Source: Woeseiaceae bacterium
Lineage (GTDB): Bacteria > Pseudomonadota > Gammaproteobacteria > Steroidobacterales > Woeseiaceae
Direction of reading: 5' to 3'
Assembly: GCA_030065985.1 (NCBI GenBank)
Contig: JASJCM010000015.1
Location: forward strand, 1-64,000
DNA: 64,000 bases
Both the position numbers and the translations under genes were made by a program. This document shows positions 9,175-19,132 of the stretch, piece by piece (positions within the stretch are counted from its first letter, which is position 1; every line of letters starts with the position of its first letter). The notes under the pieces are model-generated. The model was not told where the DNA came from and made no database searches. It saw only the letters and a list, made by a program, of their open reading frames with translations.

Positions 9175-9807
9175 TTACTTCGAGGGTGCCATAGCCTCGG
9201 CACCGCGCATGAGCATGCGCAGCTGGATAATTGTCGCCTCAATGTGAGCCTGCCGATGTTCAGCCGGCGTGTTGAACAGTGCTATCCCGGTCGTGAATAG
9301 AATCGCGACCGTCGCATTCGATGCGAGGCGCGGGTAGGCAACAGGGACGCCGCGCTCTTTCGCATCCCAGACGAGGAACTCGGCAAGATCGGCCGACAAT
9401 GTGACCAGGAGCCCATGCGCCGCTTCACGAAAGGCGGACTCCCGGGCCATGCTCTCCTGCAGGATCATTCGGGAGATTCCCTGGTTGTCGCCGATGTGAT
9501 CGAACAGCGTCTCAACCGACGCACGAATCAGCGACGTGCCACCTGACGCCTGTTCGCGGACGCGGTGCATCAGCTCGAGCAGAGACTCACCCTGCTCCTC
9601 GATCATTGCGAGCCCGAGACGCTCCATGTCGTGGAAATGGCGATAAAACGAGGTCGGCGCAATACCCGCAAGCTTCGCGACTTCACGCAGGCTCAACGTG
9701 TCAAAGCTGCGTCCGGACGCCAGCGCGCCCGCGGCCGCATCGATGAGCCGTTGGCGGGTTTCCTCTTTTTGCTGCTTGCGTGAGACCTTGAGCACTGCGG
9801 GGTTCAT
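9175..9807 (-). CDS. fabR: TetR-family fatty-acid regulator, FabR-like
   Basis: DNA-binding repressor of the FabR branch, which in E. coli senses unsaturated acyl thioesters and controls fabA and fabB. The HTH region is nearly identical to FabR: SLREVAKLAGIAPTSFYRHFHDMERLGLAMIEEQGE, preceded by RKQQKEETRQRLIDAA. The ligand domain keeps the FabR layout, including GGTSLIRASVETLFDHIGDN and a C-terminal AHIEATIIQLRMLMRGAE. I chose the ATG at 9807 (210 residues); upstream in-frame codons extend into the divergent promoter region. A perfect 16-base palindrome at 9869-9884 that resembles FabR sites lies between this gene and the divergent acyl-CoA dehydrogenase, so it probably regulates itself and that gene. 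Confidence 0.88.
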   Translation of the reverse strand: MNPAVLKVSRKQQKEETRQRLIDAAAGALASGRSFDTLSLREVAKLAGIAPTSFYRHFHDMERLGLAMIEEQGESLLELMHRVREQASGGTSLIRASVETLFDHIGDNQGISRMILQESMARESAFREAAHGLLVTLSADLAEFLVWDAKERGVPVAYPRLASNATVAILFTTGIALFNTPAEHRQAHIEATIIQLRMLMRGAEAMAPSK

Positions 9808-9868
9808 GGAAATCTGGCCAAACTGTGATCCGGAGAGTTGCATCCTAGCAGACGGGTGGTACAGTTGT

Positions 9869-9884
9869 GCGTACATATGTACGC
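9869..9884. promoter_or_regulatory. FabR-type operator palindrome
   Basis: GCGTACATATGTACGC is a perfect 16-base inverted repeat, flanked by T on both sides. It closely resembles the FabR box known from E. coli fabA/fabB (AGCGTACA..TGTTCGCT). It lies 42 bases upstream of the acyl-CoA dehydrogenase ATG and 61 upstream of the fabR-like start, the right place to repress both divergent genes. Confidence 0.75.
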
Positions 9885-9926
9885 TGAATTTGTCCGGCAG
9901 CCCCTGCTGCCTTGGAGAGAGCCTAA

Positions 9927-11729
9927 ATGTCGACGTATAAAGCGCCAATCAGGGACATGCAGTTCGTCCTGCGCGACCTTCTGAATATTGAAAAGCACTA
10001 CCAGACGCTGCCGGATTGCGATGAGGTCAACCAGGACCTGATCGACTCGATCCTCGGCGAGGCCAGCAAGTTTTCCGAGAACATCGTGGCACCGCTGTAC
10101 GCGGTTGGCGATGAAGTCGGTTGCCAGCGCCAGGAGGATGGCGAGGTGAAAACGCCGCCGGGCTTCAAGGAGGCTTACGCGCAGTACGTCGAGGCTGGCT
10201 GGCCGTCGCTCGACCAGCCCGCGCGTTATGGCGGCCAGGACCTGCCAATGTCGATCGGCACGCCGATCCGTGAAATGAACGGCACGGCGAACTGGTCGTG
10301 GGCCATGTACCCGGGACTGTCGCAGGGCGCGATGGAGACTATCGACGCACACGGTTCGGAAGAACAGAAGGCCATCTTCATGGAGCCGCTCGTCAGCGGC
10401 CAATGGACCGGCACGATGTGCCTGACCGAGGCCCACTGCGGCACCGATCTCGGACTGTTGAAGACCAAGGCGGAGCCGGCCGCCGATGGCACCTATCGCC
10501 TCACGGGATCGAAGATTTTTATCTCGTCCGGCGAACACGACATGGCCGAGAACATCGTCCATATCGTGCTGGCCCGCCTACCCGACTCACCGCCCGGAAC
10601 AAAGGGTATCTCGTTGTTCATCGTGCCGAAGTTCATCCCGAACGAAGATGGCTCCATTGGTAAGCGCAACCAGGTCGTTTGCGGTGTACTCGAGCGCAAG
10701 ATGGGTATTCACGGCAATGCCACTGCGCAGCTCAATTTCGATGGCGCGACAGGCTACCTGATCGGCGAAGTCAACAAGGGCCTGAACTACATGTTCACGT
10801 TCATGAACTTCGCGCGTCTCGGCACGGGCCTGCAGGGCCTGGCGCACTCGGAACTCGCATTCCAGAAGTCGCTTGCCTACACACGCGATCGTCTGCAGAT
10901 GCGTTCGCTGTCCGGTCCGAAGAATCCGGATGGCCCCGCTGACCCGATCATCGTGCATGCCGACGTGCGCCGCATGCTGCTGACGCAGAAGTCGTTCGCC
11001 GAGGGCGGACGCGCACTGATCTACTACGCGAGCACGCTGGGCGACATCCTGACCAAGTCAGACGACCCCGAAGCCAGGAAGATGGCTGACGAAGTGCTTA
11101 GCTTCCTCACGCCAATTATCAAAGCTTTCCTGACGGAGACCGGGTTCGAGAGCGCCAACCTCGGCCTGCAGTGTTTCGGCGGGCACGGCTACATCAATGA
11201 ATGGGGTGTCGAGCAGAACGTTCGCGACGCCAGGATCTCGATGCTCTACGAGGGCACGACCGGCATCCAGGCGCTCGACCTGCTCGGCCGCAAGGTGCTG
11301 GGTACGAAAGGTAAGGCCCTCAAGATGATGACGGGCTTCATCCTCGACTTCTGCAAGGACGCCCGCAGCACCAGGGAGATTCGGCCGTACCTGAAGACGA
11401 TCGTGAAGCTGACGAAGCAGTGGAAGTCGCTGACGCGCAAGATTGGCTTTGCGGCCATGCGCAATCGCGATGCGGTAGGCGCAGCCTCGGTCGACTACAT
11501 CATGTTCTCGGGCTACCTGCTCCTGGCCGTCTGCTGGGCTGCGAGCGCCCGTGCCGCGCACTATCGACTCAGCAAAGGCACCAACGAGGCGGCGTTCTAT
11601 GAGGCCAAGATCCAGACGGCGGAATTCTACTTCGCGAAGATCCTGCCGAGAACAACGTCGCTGTACGAGACGATGTCGACGGGTCCGGATACGCTCATGA
11701 AGATGGACGCCGACGCGTTTATGTTCTGA
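9927..11729 (+). CDS. Acyl-CoA dehydrogenase, long (600-residue) type
   Basis: FAD enzyme catalysing the first step of beta-oxidation. The three-domain fold is visible: an N-terminal helical domain, the middle barrel with GTMCLTEAHCGTDLGLLKTKA, KIFISSGEHDM and ERKMGIHGNATAQLNFDG, and the C-terminal helical domain with the catalytic glutamate in ISMLYEGTTGIQALDLLGRKVL. An extra C-terminal extension of about 150 residues (residues 450-600) brings it to 600, as in the larger proteobacterial long-chain acyl-CoA dehydrogenases. The FabR-type operator just upstream indicates control by acyl-CoA status. It converges on the DapA-like gene with an 11-base overlap of the 3 prime ends. Confidence 0.92.
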   Translation: MSTYKAPIRDMQFVLRDLLNIEKHYQTLPDCDEVNQDLIDSILGEASKFSENIVAPLYAVGDEVGCQRQEDGEVKTPPGFKEAYAQYVEAGWPSLDQPARYGGQDLPMSIGTPIREMNGTANWSWAMYPGLSQGAMETIDAHGSEEQKAIFMEPLVSGQWTGTMCLTEAHCGTDLGLLKTKAEPAADGTYRLTGSKIFISSGEHDMAENIVHIVLARLPDSPPGTKGISLFIVPKFIPNEDGSIGKRNQVVCGVLERKMGIHGNATAQLNFDGATGYLIGEVNKGLNYMFTFMNFARLGTGLQGLAHSELAFQKSLAYTRDRLQMRSLSGPKNPDGPADPIIVHADVRRMLLTQKSFAEGGRALIYYASTLGDILTKSDDPEARKMADEVLSFLTPIIKAFLTETGFESANLGLQCFGGHGYINEWGVEQNVRDARISMLYEGTTGIQALDLLGRKVLGTKGKALKMMTGFILDFCKDARSTREIRPYLKTIVKLTKQWKSLTRKIGFAAMRNRDAVGAASVDYIMFSGYLLLAVCWAASARAAHYRLSKGTNEAAFYEAKIQTAEFYFAKILPRTTSLYETMSTGPDTLMKMDADAFMF

Positions 11730-12678
11730 GTCCGCAGCTCTCGAAAGCTTCGCGGATAGTCGCCTTTTCGGCGTCGGTCAATTCCAGCATCGGCGGTCGC
11801 ACGCGGCCGCCGACCTGACCGAGAAGTTCCTGCCAGTACTTGCCGAAGGCCTGCGGCTTGTCGGTCGGTTTCGAGCGGGCCATCGCCTGGCGCACCGGCT
11901 CGAGGCTGTCACGCACCTTGCGGGCCTCTTCGAATTTGCCGTTGAACGCAAGACGCGTGTATTCGTCCATGCGCTTGTCGCTCTTCGTCTGCAGGTGATA
12001 CGGCGGTGATGAGCACAGGTACAGCTGCCAGCCAAGTTCCTCGATGTTGTCGAGCCAGTCGTCTTCGAGTGACGTGGATACCTGGATCTTGTCGCCGACC
12101 ATATGCGTCAGGCGGACATACATGTCGCGCGGTACCGAGTACTTGATCGCGACGATGTTCGGTAACTCCGCGATACGCGCGCACTCCTCGGGCTGCATCA
12201 GGTAGCCCGAATCCGGGTGACTCCACATGGCGATGCCGATATCGAGCTCGTCGCAAAGCGCTTTGTAGTACTGGTAAAGAACCTCGCCACGCTCGTGGAC
12301 GAAGCTCAGGACCGGCGCGTGCACAACGATGTAATCGGCGCCGCAGTCTTGCGCGTAGCGCGATAGCTCTTTGACCGTGTCGAAGTTCTGATCGGAAACG
12401 GACACGATGACGCCGGCCTTGGCGTCACATTCCTCGACGGCGATCTCGAAGTTACGCTTGCGCTCGTCGAGGCTCATCGAGAAAAACTCGCCCTGCTTGC
12501 CCGCGATGAACAGGCCCTGGATATCCAGATCGTCGATCCAATGGCGGATATTCTTGCGCAGACCGGTCTCGTCGAGAGAGAAGTCATCTGCGAACGGGTT
12601 TAGTGCCGCAGCCCAGATGCCGCGCATGTTTTCGCGCGCGTAGTCCTTCGCGTCGAGCTTCGAGTACTTGGTGGCCAT
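11719..12678 (-). CDS. Dihydrodipicolinate synthase/N-acetylneuraminate lyase superfamily protein, atypical active site
   Basis: A (beta/alpha)8-barrel aldolase-type protein of 319 residues. The Schiff-base lysine is placed in LPNIVAIKYSVPRD. The canonical GTTGE motif is GKQGE here and the position of the catalytic tyrosine (TPYY in DapA) reads HAPVLSF, so this is not a DHDPS and may be a different lyase, hydratase or aldolase. The ATG at 12678 is chosen because it lines up the family N-terminus (MRGIWAAALNPFADDFSLD); the frame extends upstream over the divergent ALDH gene. The pairing with an aldehyde dehydrogenase recalls sugar-acid or hydroxyproline routes ending in alpha-ketoglutarate semialdehyde, but that is only an analogy. 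Confidence 0.75.
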   Translation of the reverse strand: MATKYSKLDAKDYARENMRGIWAAALNPFADDFSLDETGLRKNIRHWIDDLDIQGLFIAGKQGEFFSMSLDERKRNFEIAVEECDAKAGVIVSVSDQNFDTVKELSRYAQDCGADYIVVHAPVLSFVHERGEVLYQYYKALCDELDIGIAMWSHPDSGYLMQPEECARIAELPNIVAIKYSVPRDMYVRLTHMVGDKIQVSTSLEDDWLDNIEELGWQLYLCSSPPYHLQTKSDKRMDEYTRLAFNGKFEEARKVRDSLEPVRQAMARSKPTDKPQAFGKYWQELLGQVGGRVRPPMLELTDAEKATIREAFESCGLRT

Positions 12679-12692
12679 CGGCGAAATATACT

Positions 12693-12698
12693 TATAAT
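12693..12698 (+). promoter_or_regulatory. Possible -10 of the aldehyde dehydrogenase gene
   Basis: TATAAT ends 7 bases before the ATG at 12706. If used, transcription would begin at or within a base or two of the start codon, giving a leaderless message. No clear -35 at normal spacing is visible, and no Shine-Dalgarno is seen. Confidence 0.4.
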
Positions 12699-12705
12699 TC
12701 GTCCT

Positions 12706-14142
12706 ATGAGCACCTATCCCGACCTGCACCTCTACATCAACGGCGAGTGGCGCAAGACCGCCCATGATCTTCCGGTACTCAACCCGGCAACCGAAGAAGA
12801 AATCGGACGACTGCCCCACGCAGAGCGACGCGACCTTGATGACGCGCTCGATGCGGCCGCCGAAGGCTTCAAGGTCTGGAGTCAAACTCCACCTGTAACC
12901 CGGGCCAACGTACTCCTGAAAGCTGCCGCGCTAATGCGCGAGCGCCAGGAAGAGATCGCTACCGCGATAACGGCCGAACACGGCAAACCGTTGCCCCAGG
13001 CGCGGCTCGAAGTCATTCGCGGTTGCGAGTTTTTTGAGTGGGATGCGGGCGAAGCAACCCGCACGTACGGACGCGTTATCCCGAGTGCGCCGGGCGTGCG
13101 ATATATCGTGCATCACCAGCCGATCGGCACAGTCGCCGCGTTCTCCCCCTGGAACTTCCCAATGAGCCAGCCATGTCGCAAGGTGGCCGGTGCAATCGCC
13201 GCAGGATGCTCGATCATCCTCAAGGCTGCCGAGGAGACGCCCGCCGGCGCACTGCATATCGCAAGGGCCTTGCACGATGCCGGGCTGCCGCCTGGCGTGC
13301 TTAACCTCGTATTTGGCACGCCCGCCAAGATCTCCGAGCACCTGATCAAGCAGGACCAGGTCAGGCTGGTGGCATTTACCGGATCAACGACCGTCGGCCA
13401 GCATCTCACGATACTTGCGTCGCAGCACATGACGCCCGTGCTCATGGAACTCGGCGGCCATGCCCCTGTGATCGTCTGCGAAGACACGGACGTTAAGGCT
13501 GCGGCCATCTCCGGTGCCGTGCGCAAGATGCGAAACGCGGGCCAGGTATGCACATCGCCAACGCGCTTCTTCGTGCACGAGAGCATATTCGAGGAATACA
13601 CCGAGCTATTCGTGCGCCGCGCTGCCGCGACCATTGTCGGTAACGGCGTCGACCCCGACGTCGAGATGGGACCGCTCGCCAACGACCGACGTATCGGTGC
13701 GCTGACAGATCTCGTCGAAGATGCAAAAGACAAAGGCGCGGAGGTTCGAACAGGTGGCAGCAAGATGGGTGATGTCGGCTACTTTTTCCAGCCAACCGTA
13801 TTGGCCAACGTGCCTGACCATGCACGTGTCATGCAGGAGGAGCCGTTTGGACCGCTCGCCATCATCAATCCGGTGGCATCGCTTGAGGACGGCATAAAAC
13901 AAGCCAACGCTGTGCCGTATGGCCTCGCGGCCTACGGATTTACGAACCGCGCCGACTATGTCGATCGTATGATTGAGGGCATCGAGGCAGGCAACGTGTC
14001 GATCAACACGCTTGAAGCGTCTCTGCCGGAAACGCCGTTCGGTGGCGTCAAATCAAGCGGCTACGGCCGTGAAGGCGGCACCGAGGGCCTGCAGCACTAC
14101 ATGATCACGAAGAACATCTCGCACAGTATGGAAATTGTCTAA
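12706..14142 (+). CDS. NAD(P)+-dependent aldehyde dehydrogenase (succinate-semialdehyde-dehydrogenase-like)
   Basis: A 478-residue ALDH that oxidises a semialdehyde to the acid. Visible are FSPWNFPMSQPCRKVAGAIA (nucleotide binding), TGSTTVGQHL, the general-base glutamate in MELGGHAPVIV, the nucleophile cysteine in NAGQVCTSPTRFFV and the EEPFGPLAIINPV and SLPETPFGGVKSSGYGREGG motifs. It groups by eye with GabD-type and related semialdehyde dehydrogenases. It is divergent from the DapA-like gene, and its 3 prime end overlaps that of kynA. A role in the kynurenine branch (2-aminomuconate semialdehyde) is conceivable but not supported by co-transcription. TATAAT sits very close to the ATG. Confidence 0.88.
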   Translation: MSTYPDLHLYINGEWRKTAHDLPVLNPATEEEIGRLPHAERRDLDDALDAAAEGFKVWSQTPPVTRANVLLKAAALMRERQEEIATAITAEHGKPLPQARLEVIRGCEFFEWDAGEATRTYGRVIPSAPGVRYIVHHQPIGTVAAFSPWNFPMSQPCRKVAGAIAAGCSIILKAAEETPAGALHIARALHDAGLPPGVLNLVFGTPAKISEHLIKQDQVRLVAFTGSTTVGQHLTILASQHMTPVLMELGGHAPVIVCEDTDVKAAAISGAVRKMRNAGQVCTSPTRFFVHESIFEEYTELFVRRAAATIVGNGVDPDVEMGPLANDRRIGALTDLVEDAKDKGAEVRTGGSKMGDVGYFFQPTVLANVPDHARVMQEEPFGPLAIINPVASLEDGIKQANAVPYGLAAYGFTNRADYVDRMIEGIEAGNVSINTLEASLPETPFGGVKSSGYGREGGTEGLQHYMITKNISHSMEIV

Positions 14143-14984
14143 AGGTCAGTGCGAATTGCAAACAGCTCCGGGAAGAAGCTTGTCTCGATCGCTTTCTTCA
14201 GGAACGGCACACCCGACGAGCCGCCGGTGCCGCGGCGATTGCCGATAATGCGCTGCACGGTGTACATGTGCTTGAAGCGCCAGGCCTGGAAGCTGTCTTC
14301 AATGTCAACGAGCTTCTCCGCTAGCTCATACAGCTCAAAGTACGTGTCTGGATTCCTGTAGATCTCAAACCAGGCCGCCTGCACTGTCTCGTCTGACTCG
14401 TACGGTAAACTGAAATCGCGATCCAGCTTCTCCGGGTTGATCTCGAAACCGTCCCCGCTGAGCTTCCTCAACACCACGTCGTACAGACTCGGCGCTTCAA
14501 GGACGCGCTTCAGTTCTTCGTAGACCGCTTCATCATGGCGGTGCACTTCGACCAGGTTGCGATTCTTGTTGCCAAGCAGGAACTCGAGTTTCCTGTAAGC
14601 GTACGATTGAAAACCCGACGCAGGCCCCAGTTCGTCGCGGAATTTGAGGTAGTCGACAGGCGTCATCGTCGAGAGGATCGACCATGACTGGGTCAGCTGC
14701 GTCAGGATCAGCTTGACGCGCGCAATCACCTTGAACGCATGGCGGAAGTCGTGCTCTTCGACATTGCGAATCGCGGCTTCAACTTCGTGCCCGGCCAGTT
14801 TCAGCCAGAGCTCGCTGGCCTGGTGAATGACGATGAACAACATCTCGTCGTGCTGGTCCGAGAGCGGGTGCTGCGCGCTGAGCACCTGGTCGAGATGCAG
14901 GTAGTCGCCATAGCTCATCCGATCCTTGAGATCGGTATGAATGTTCTTCTCGAGTTCGCGGTAGTTCTTTGGTTTTGACGTCAC
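14139..14984 (-). CDS. kynA: Tryptophan 2,3-dioxygenase
   Basis: Haem dioxygenase that opens the indole ring of L-tryptophan to N-formylkynurenine. The 281 residues carry the family motifs: EMLFIVIHQASELWLKL, RDELGPASGFQSYAYRKLE, and the C-terminal FKHMYTVQRIIGNRRGTGGSSG including the haem-ligand histidine. The start is GTG at 14984, overlapping the kmo stop by four bases (GTGA), so translation is probably coupled to kmo. It is the last gene of a five-gene operon running from 19034. Its 3 prime end overlaps that of the convergent ALDH. Confidence 0.97.
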   Translation of the reverse strand: MTSKPKNYRELEKNIHTDLKDRMSYGDYLHLDQVLSAQHPLSDQHDEMLFIVIHQASELWLKLAGHEVEAAIRNVEEHDFRHAFKVIARVKLILTQLTQSWSILSTMTPVDYLKFRDELGPASGFQSYAYRKLEFLLGNKNRNLVEVHRHDEAVYEELKRVLEAPSLYDVVLRKLSGDGFEINPEKLDRDFSLPYESDETVQAAWFEIYRNPDTYFELYELAEKLVDIEDSFQAWRFKHMYTVQRIIGNRRGTGGSSGVPFLKKAIETSFFPELFAIRTDL

Positions 14985-16345
14985 TGGCCTTCCCCGAATG
15001 TCGCTTCAGCGAGCTCTTGCAGTCGGTCCATGACGTACTGCTCGTCCCAGTCTTCCTCGATACCCGGAATCGCCATGATCTTCTCCATAATCGTATTTTG
15101 CTCATCGCCGACGCGCAGCGCCTCCGAATACGGGACCTCGGGCGAGAACGTCACCATCGAATACAGCGGCGTCCACAGCGCCGGGAAACGCTGACTGAAC
15201 TTGGCCTCGATCATCTTGCGCAGCTGGAACATGCTGTCACCGGACAGGTCGCTCATCTCGACGAAGTTGCGCTTGGACAGCTCTGCAATGGCATCGCCGT
15301 TCGGTTTACGCGCGTTTTCATAGGCCGGGAAGATCTGGTCCCAGTCGTGATCGTAATGATCGATCAATGCATGCAGCTCGGCGCAATCCTCGAAGCCGCA
15401 GTTCATGCCCTGTCCGTAGAAAGGCACGATCGCGTGCGCCGCATCGCCAATCAACGCAACCTTGCGATTGAACGACCAGGGGAACACCTGCACGAGGAAT
15501 AACGGAGATGCGGTCTTCTCCATGAACACGTCGACGGGCCGTTCGAGATAATCCATCGCGTCGGGAAAATACGCTTCGAAGAACGCCTCGACATCTTCTC
15601 GCTCCCTGAGCGACTCGAACGACGGTCTGCCTTCATGGTTCAGGAACAGCGTGCATGTAAATGTGCCATCCGTGTTCGGCAGCGCAATCAACATGAAGTG
15701 TTTACGCGGCCAGATGTGGAGCGCGTTCGTTTCGAGCTTGTGCGAACCATCCTCGTTCGCGGGGATGTTCAGCTCGATGTAGCTCTGCGGCATGTACGTC
15801 TGGCTGTAGCTGAATCGCGGCAGGTTGTGGGCGAGACGCCGCACCTTCGACGAGGCGCCGTCTGCGCCGAATGCGTAGTCTGCATTCACGACTATCTCGT
15901 CGCCTTTCGGACGCCTGAACATTGCTGTTGCCGTTTCGAAGTCAATGTCGGCGAGTCGATGCTCGAAGTAGGTCGTAATGTTCGGCTCACTGTCTGCGAC
16001 GTCGAGCAGATGCTCGTTGATTCCGCTTCGCGATACTGACCAGATGGCGTCGTCTCCTACCCCATAGGGCAGCGACGTCAGTTCGCCATCAACCGCGTGG
16101 ACTGCGCGGTGGTACATCGGTATGGCCTGCTTGCGCGCCTCGTCGCTGATGCCGATTTTCTCCAGCGACGTCCAGCCACGGTCAGACAGGGCTATATTGA
16201 TCGACCTGCCCTGGTAGATATCAGTCGTACGAGAGTCGGGACGGCTCTCGTAGAGACCGACCTGGTAGCCGTGACGCGCCAGCAAAATCGCGAGCAACGC
16301 ACCGACCGGACCGCCGCCCACGACGGTTATTGTCCTTGCGCTCAC
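14981..16345 (-). CDS. kmo: Kynurenine 3-monooxygenase
   Basis: FAD-dependent NADPH hydroxylase that makes 3-hydroxykynurenine from kynurenine. At 454 residues it has the size of bacterial KMO. Motifs: N-terminal dinucleotide fold ITVVGGGPVGALLAILLARHG followed by YESR, the GRSINIALSDRG region typical of KMO, and the second FAD motif ALIGDAAHAIVPFYGQGMNCG. The start is GTG immediately after the TAA of kynU and the stop overlaps kynA, which leaves no room for independent expression. The C-terminal region keeps the DLSGDSMFQLRKMIEAKF block and lacks a eukaryote-like membrane anchor. Confidence 0.96.
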   Translation of the reverse strand: MSARTITVVGGGPVGALLAILLARHGYQVGLYESRPDSRTTDIYQGRSINIALSDRGWTSLEKIGISDEARKQAIPMYHRAVHAVDGELTSLPYGVGDDAIWSVSRSGINEHLLDVADSEPNITTYFEHRLADIDFETATAMFRRPKGDEIVVNADYAFGADGASSKVRRLAHNLPRFSYSQTYMPQSYIELNIPANEDGSHKLETNALHIWPRKHFMLIALPNTDGTFTCTLFLNHEGRPSFESLREREDVEAFFEAYFPDAMDYLERPVDVFMEKTASPLFLVQVFPWSFNRKVALIGDAAHAIVPFYGQGMNCGFEDCAELHALIDHYDHDWDQIFPAYENARKPNGDAIAELSKRNFVEMSDLSGDSMFQLRKMIEAKFSQRFPALWTPLYSMVTFSPEVPYSEALRVGDEQNTIMEKIMAIPGIEEDWDEQYVMDRLQELAEATFGEGQ

Positions 16346-17632
16346 TTACGTCTCTCCCTCGGCCAACAACCCGCGCATTACCTGGCCAAACGTGAAGATG
16401 TCCTCGAACGAGTTATAAAGCGGCACCGGCGCCATGCGAATAATGCAGGGTTCGCGGAAATCGGCGATGACGCCCGCGGCGATCATATCGTCGAACAGCT
16501 TGCGTTCCCGACCCGCAATGTCCATCGAGATCTGGCAGCCACGCTGCTCAGGATCACCCGGCGTGATTACGCTGATGCCGGCATCGGGGAATTCAGCGGC
16601 GAGCTGCTCAATCGTGTATTCGAGATAGCCCGTTAGCTTCTCGCTCTTCGCGCGCAACGCCGGCATACCAACCTCGGCGAAGATCTCGAGCGAGGCTTTC
16701 ATCGCGGCCATACCAAGAATCGGTACATTGCTGAGCTGCCAGCCTTCCGCGCCCTCCATGGGCTGGAAGCCGCTTTGCATCTGAAAGCGTGTTTCCTTGT
16801 CGTGCCCCCACCAGCCGCCAAAGCGTGGCAGGTCGAAGGAGCGACCATGACGTTCATGCACGAAAATGCCGCCAACATTGCCGGGGCTCGAATTCAGGTA
16901 CTTGTACGAGCACCAGGCGGCAAAATCGACATTCCAGTCGTGCAGCGACAGCGGCACATTGCCCGCTGCATGCGCGAGGTCGAATCCGGCGACCGCACCA
17001 ACAGCATGCGCGGCCTCGGTGAGACGCGGCATGTTGAACAGCTGGCCCGTGAAGTAGTTGACGCCACCGAAGAAGACAAGCGCCACCTGATCTGCATGCG
17101 TATCGATCGCATCGAGAATGTCCTCTTCCCGAATCAGCCATTCACCCTTCCGTGGCGTTACCTCGATGATCGCGTCATCAGGGTCGAACCCGTGAAAGCG
17201 CGCCTGCGTTTCGAGCAGGTAGCGATCGGACGGGAACATCTTCGCTTCGGAAATAATCTTGTAGCGAGTTGCCGTTGGCCGGTAGAACGACACAAACAGC
17301 AGGTGAATGTTGGTCGTCAGAGAGTTCATACAGACGACTTCCGATTCCTGTGCCCCAACGATACCGGCCATCGGCGGCGTCAGCAGTTCATGGTAGCTGT
17401 ACCAGGGATTCGTCGAATGAAAGTGCCCTTCGACGCCGTACTTCGCCCATTCGTCGAGCTCGAGCTCAACGGCGGCACGCACTGTCTTCGGCTGTAGTCC
17501 AAGCGAATGGCCTGTGAAGTAAACGAGCTCGGGCGTGCCGAAGTTCGGAAAATAGAATTGGGTGCGCTTGTCCCGTAGCGGATCGGCATCATCCTGCGAT
17601 CGCGCGAACTCAAGTGTTGGTTCGAACTGCAC
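16346..17632 (-). CDS. kynU: Kynureninase
   Basis: PLP enzyme cleaving 3-hydroxykynurenine to 3-hydroxyanthranilate and alanine. Motifs visible are [40 protein letters not shown], and the PLP-lysine segment [21 protein letters not shown] chose the GTG at 17632, which starts one base past the haoA stop and gives 428 residues, close to the usual length; the longer open frame runs through haoA and is not credible. The next gene (kmo) starts directly at its stop. In the kyn operon it links hydroxylated kynurenine to the haoA product. Confidence 0.95.
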   Translation of the reverse strand: MQFEPTLEFARSQDDADPLRDKRTQFYFPNFGTPELVYFTGHSLGLQPKTVRAAVELELDEWAKYGVEGHFHSTNPWYSYHELLTPPMAGIVGAQESEVVCMNSLTTNIHLLFVSFYRPTATRYKIISEAKMFPSDRYLLETQARFHGFDPDDAIIEVTPRKGEWLIREEDILDAIDTHADQVALVFFGGVNYFTGQLFNMPRLTEAAHAVGAVAGFDLAHAAGNVPLSLHDWNVDFAAWCSYKYLNSSPGNVGGIFVHERHGRSFDLPRFGGWWGHDKETRFQMQSGFQPMEGAEGWQLSNVPILGMAAMKASLEIFAEVGMPALRAKSEKLTGYLEYTIEQLAAEFPDAGISVITPGDPEQRGCQISMDIAGRERKLFDDMIAAGVIADFREPCIIRMAPVPLYNSFEDIFTFGQVMRGLLAEGET

Positions 17633-17633
17633 G

Positions 17634-18236
<603 letters not shown>

Positions 18237-19034
18237 TCAGATGACAATCGGTGAGTTCGGGTTCAGGATCTCACGAACCACGCTCATCGCCGTTATCGCG
18301 GACGAGCGAGGGTTATCTGGCAGCGAGTTGCCTTCGATACGAAACTCGAGGCGGCCGAAATCGCCTTCAGCAATGATTTCGTGAACGTTGCGTGCGACCC
18401 CCGGGTCCGCGATCAGCTCGACCTCGGTAGCGTCAAAGCCGATCCCTGCAAGGGCAACCGACGCAGCGACGTTTGCGTTTTTGGGATACTCGAGCGCCGC
18501 GTCCCGCGCATTGCCGCTGAAATGCACTGTGGCCTCGGACAGGGCACCGAGATCGATCTTTTCCTCGGCCGCCGAGCCCCGCCAGCCCTGTGGTGGCTTG
18601 CGTCCGCGATAGGTAACGCGCTCGAGTTTGCCCACGCTCCCGGCCGAAAGCGCATCCAGAGCCCCAATGGCGCCTGCTACGACTCGCAGCTGCGCGTTGC
18701 CGCGCTGTGCCGCTTCCGCCAACGCGTCAAATAGCTCGCCGTCCGCGAGCGCACCAGCTGACACTGTCACAAGGTCGATACCCGACGACAGAATACCGAC
18801 GCCATGCTCGCGCAGCGCTGGATGACCTGCACAATCGACCACCAGATCGATATCGCTCGAAAGCTCACAGACTTCGTGTACTACAACGATGTCCGGGCCA
18901 AACACGCGTCTTGCCTGCTTGTCCCTTCCGGGTCGGACAATAGCGGTACCGACCGCGGCGGCCGGCTCTTTGTCCAGATACCGGGCAACCGCTTCGCCAA
19001 TAGCGCCAAAACCAATAATCGCGATAGTCCGCAT
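18237..19034 (-). CDS. nadX: L-aspartate dehydrogenase
   Basis: NAD(P)-linked enzyme converting L-aspartate to iminoaspartate/oxaloacetate; in some bacteria it replaces L-aspartate oxidase in NAD synthesis. The 265 residues show IAIIGFGAIGEAVARYL, VDCAGHPALREHG, VVAGAIGALDALSAG and the conserved YPKNANVAASVALAG. It is first in the kyn operon. Having an enzyme of the aspartate route in front of the tryptophan route is unusual; it could supply iminoaspartate for quinolinate made by NadA, or act in the other direction to dispose of ammonia. No nadA or nadC is present here. Confidence 0.87.
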   Translation of the reverse strand: MRTIAIIGFGAIGEAVARYLDKEPAAAVGTAIVRPGRDKQARRVFGPDIVVVHEVCELSSDIDLVVDCAGHPALREHGVGILSSGIDLVTVSAGALADGELFDALAEAAQRGNAQLRVVAGAIGALDALSAGSVGKLERVTYRGRKPPQGWRGSAAEEKIDLGALSEATVHFSGNARDAALEYPKNANVAASVALAGIGFDATEVELIADPGVARNVHEIIAEGDFGRLEFRIEGNSLPDNPRSSAITAMSVVREILNPNSPIVI

Positions 19035-19132
19035 CGCACGGATTCTAGCCGATCAGGCGCCCGGGATCGCGCTCAAGCAGCGCTGCAGCCGGCCGATACA
19101 AAACAGGTAGATCCAAGTGGCCCTCATATCAA

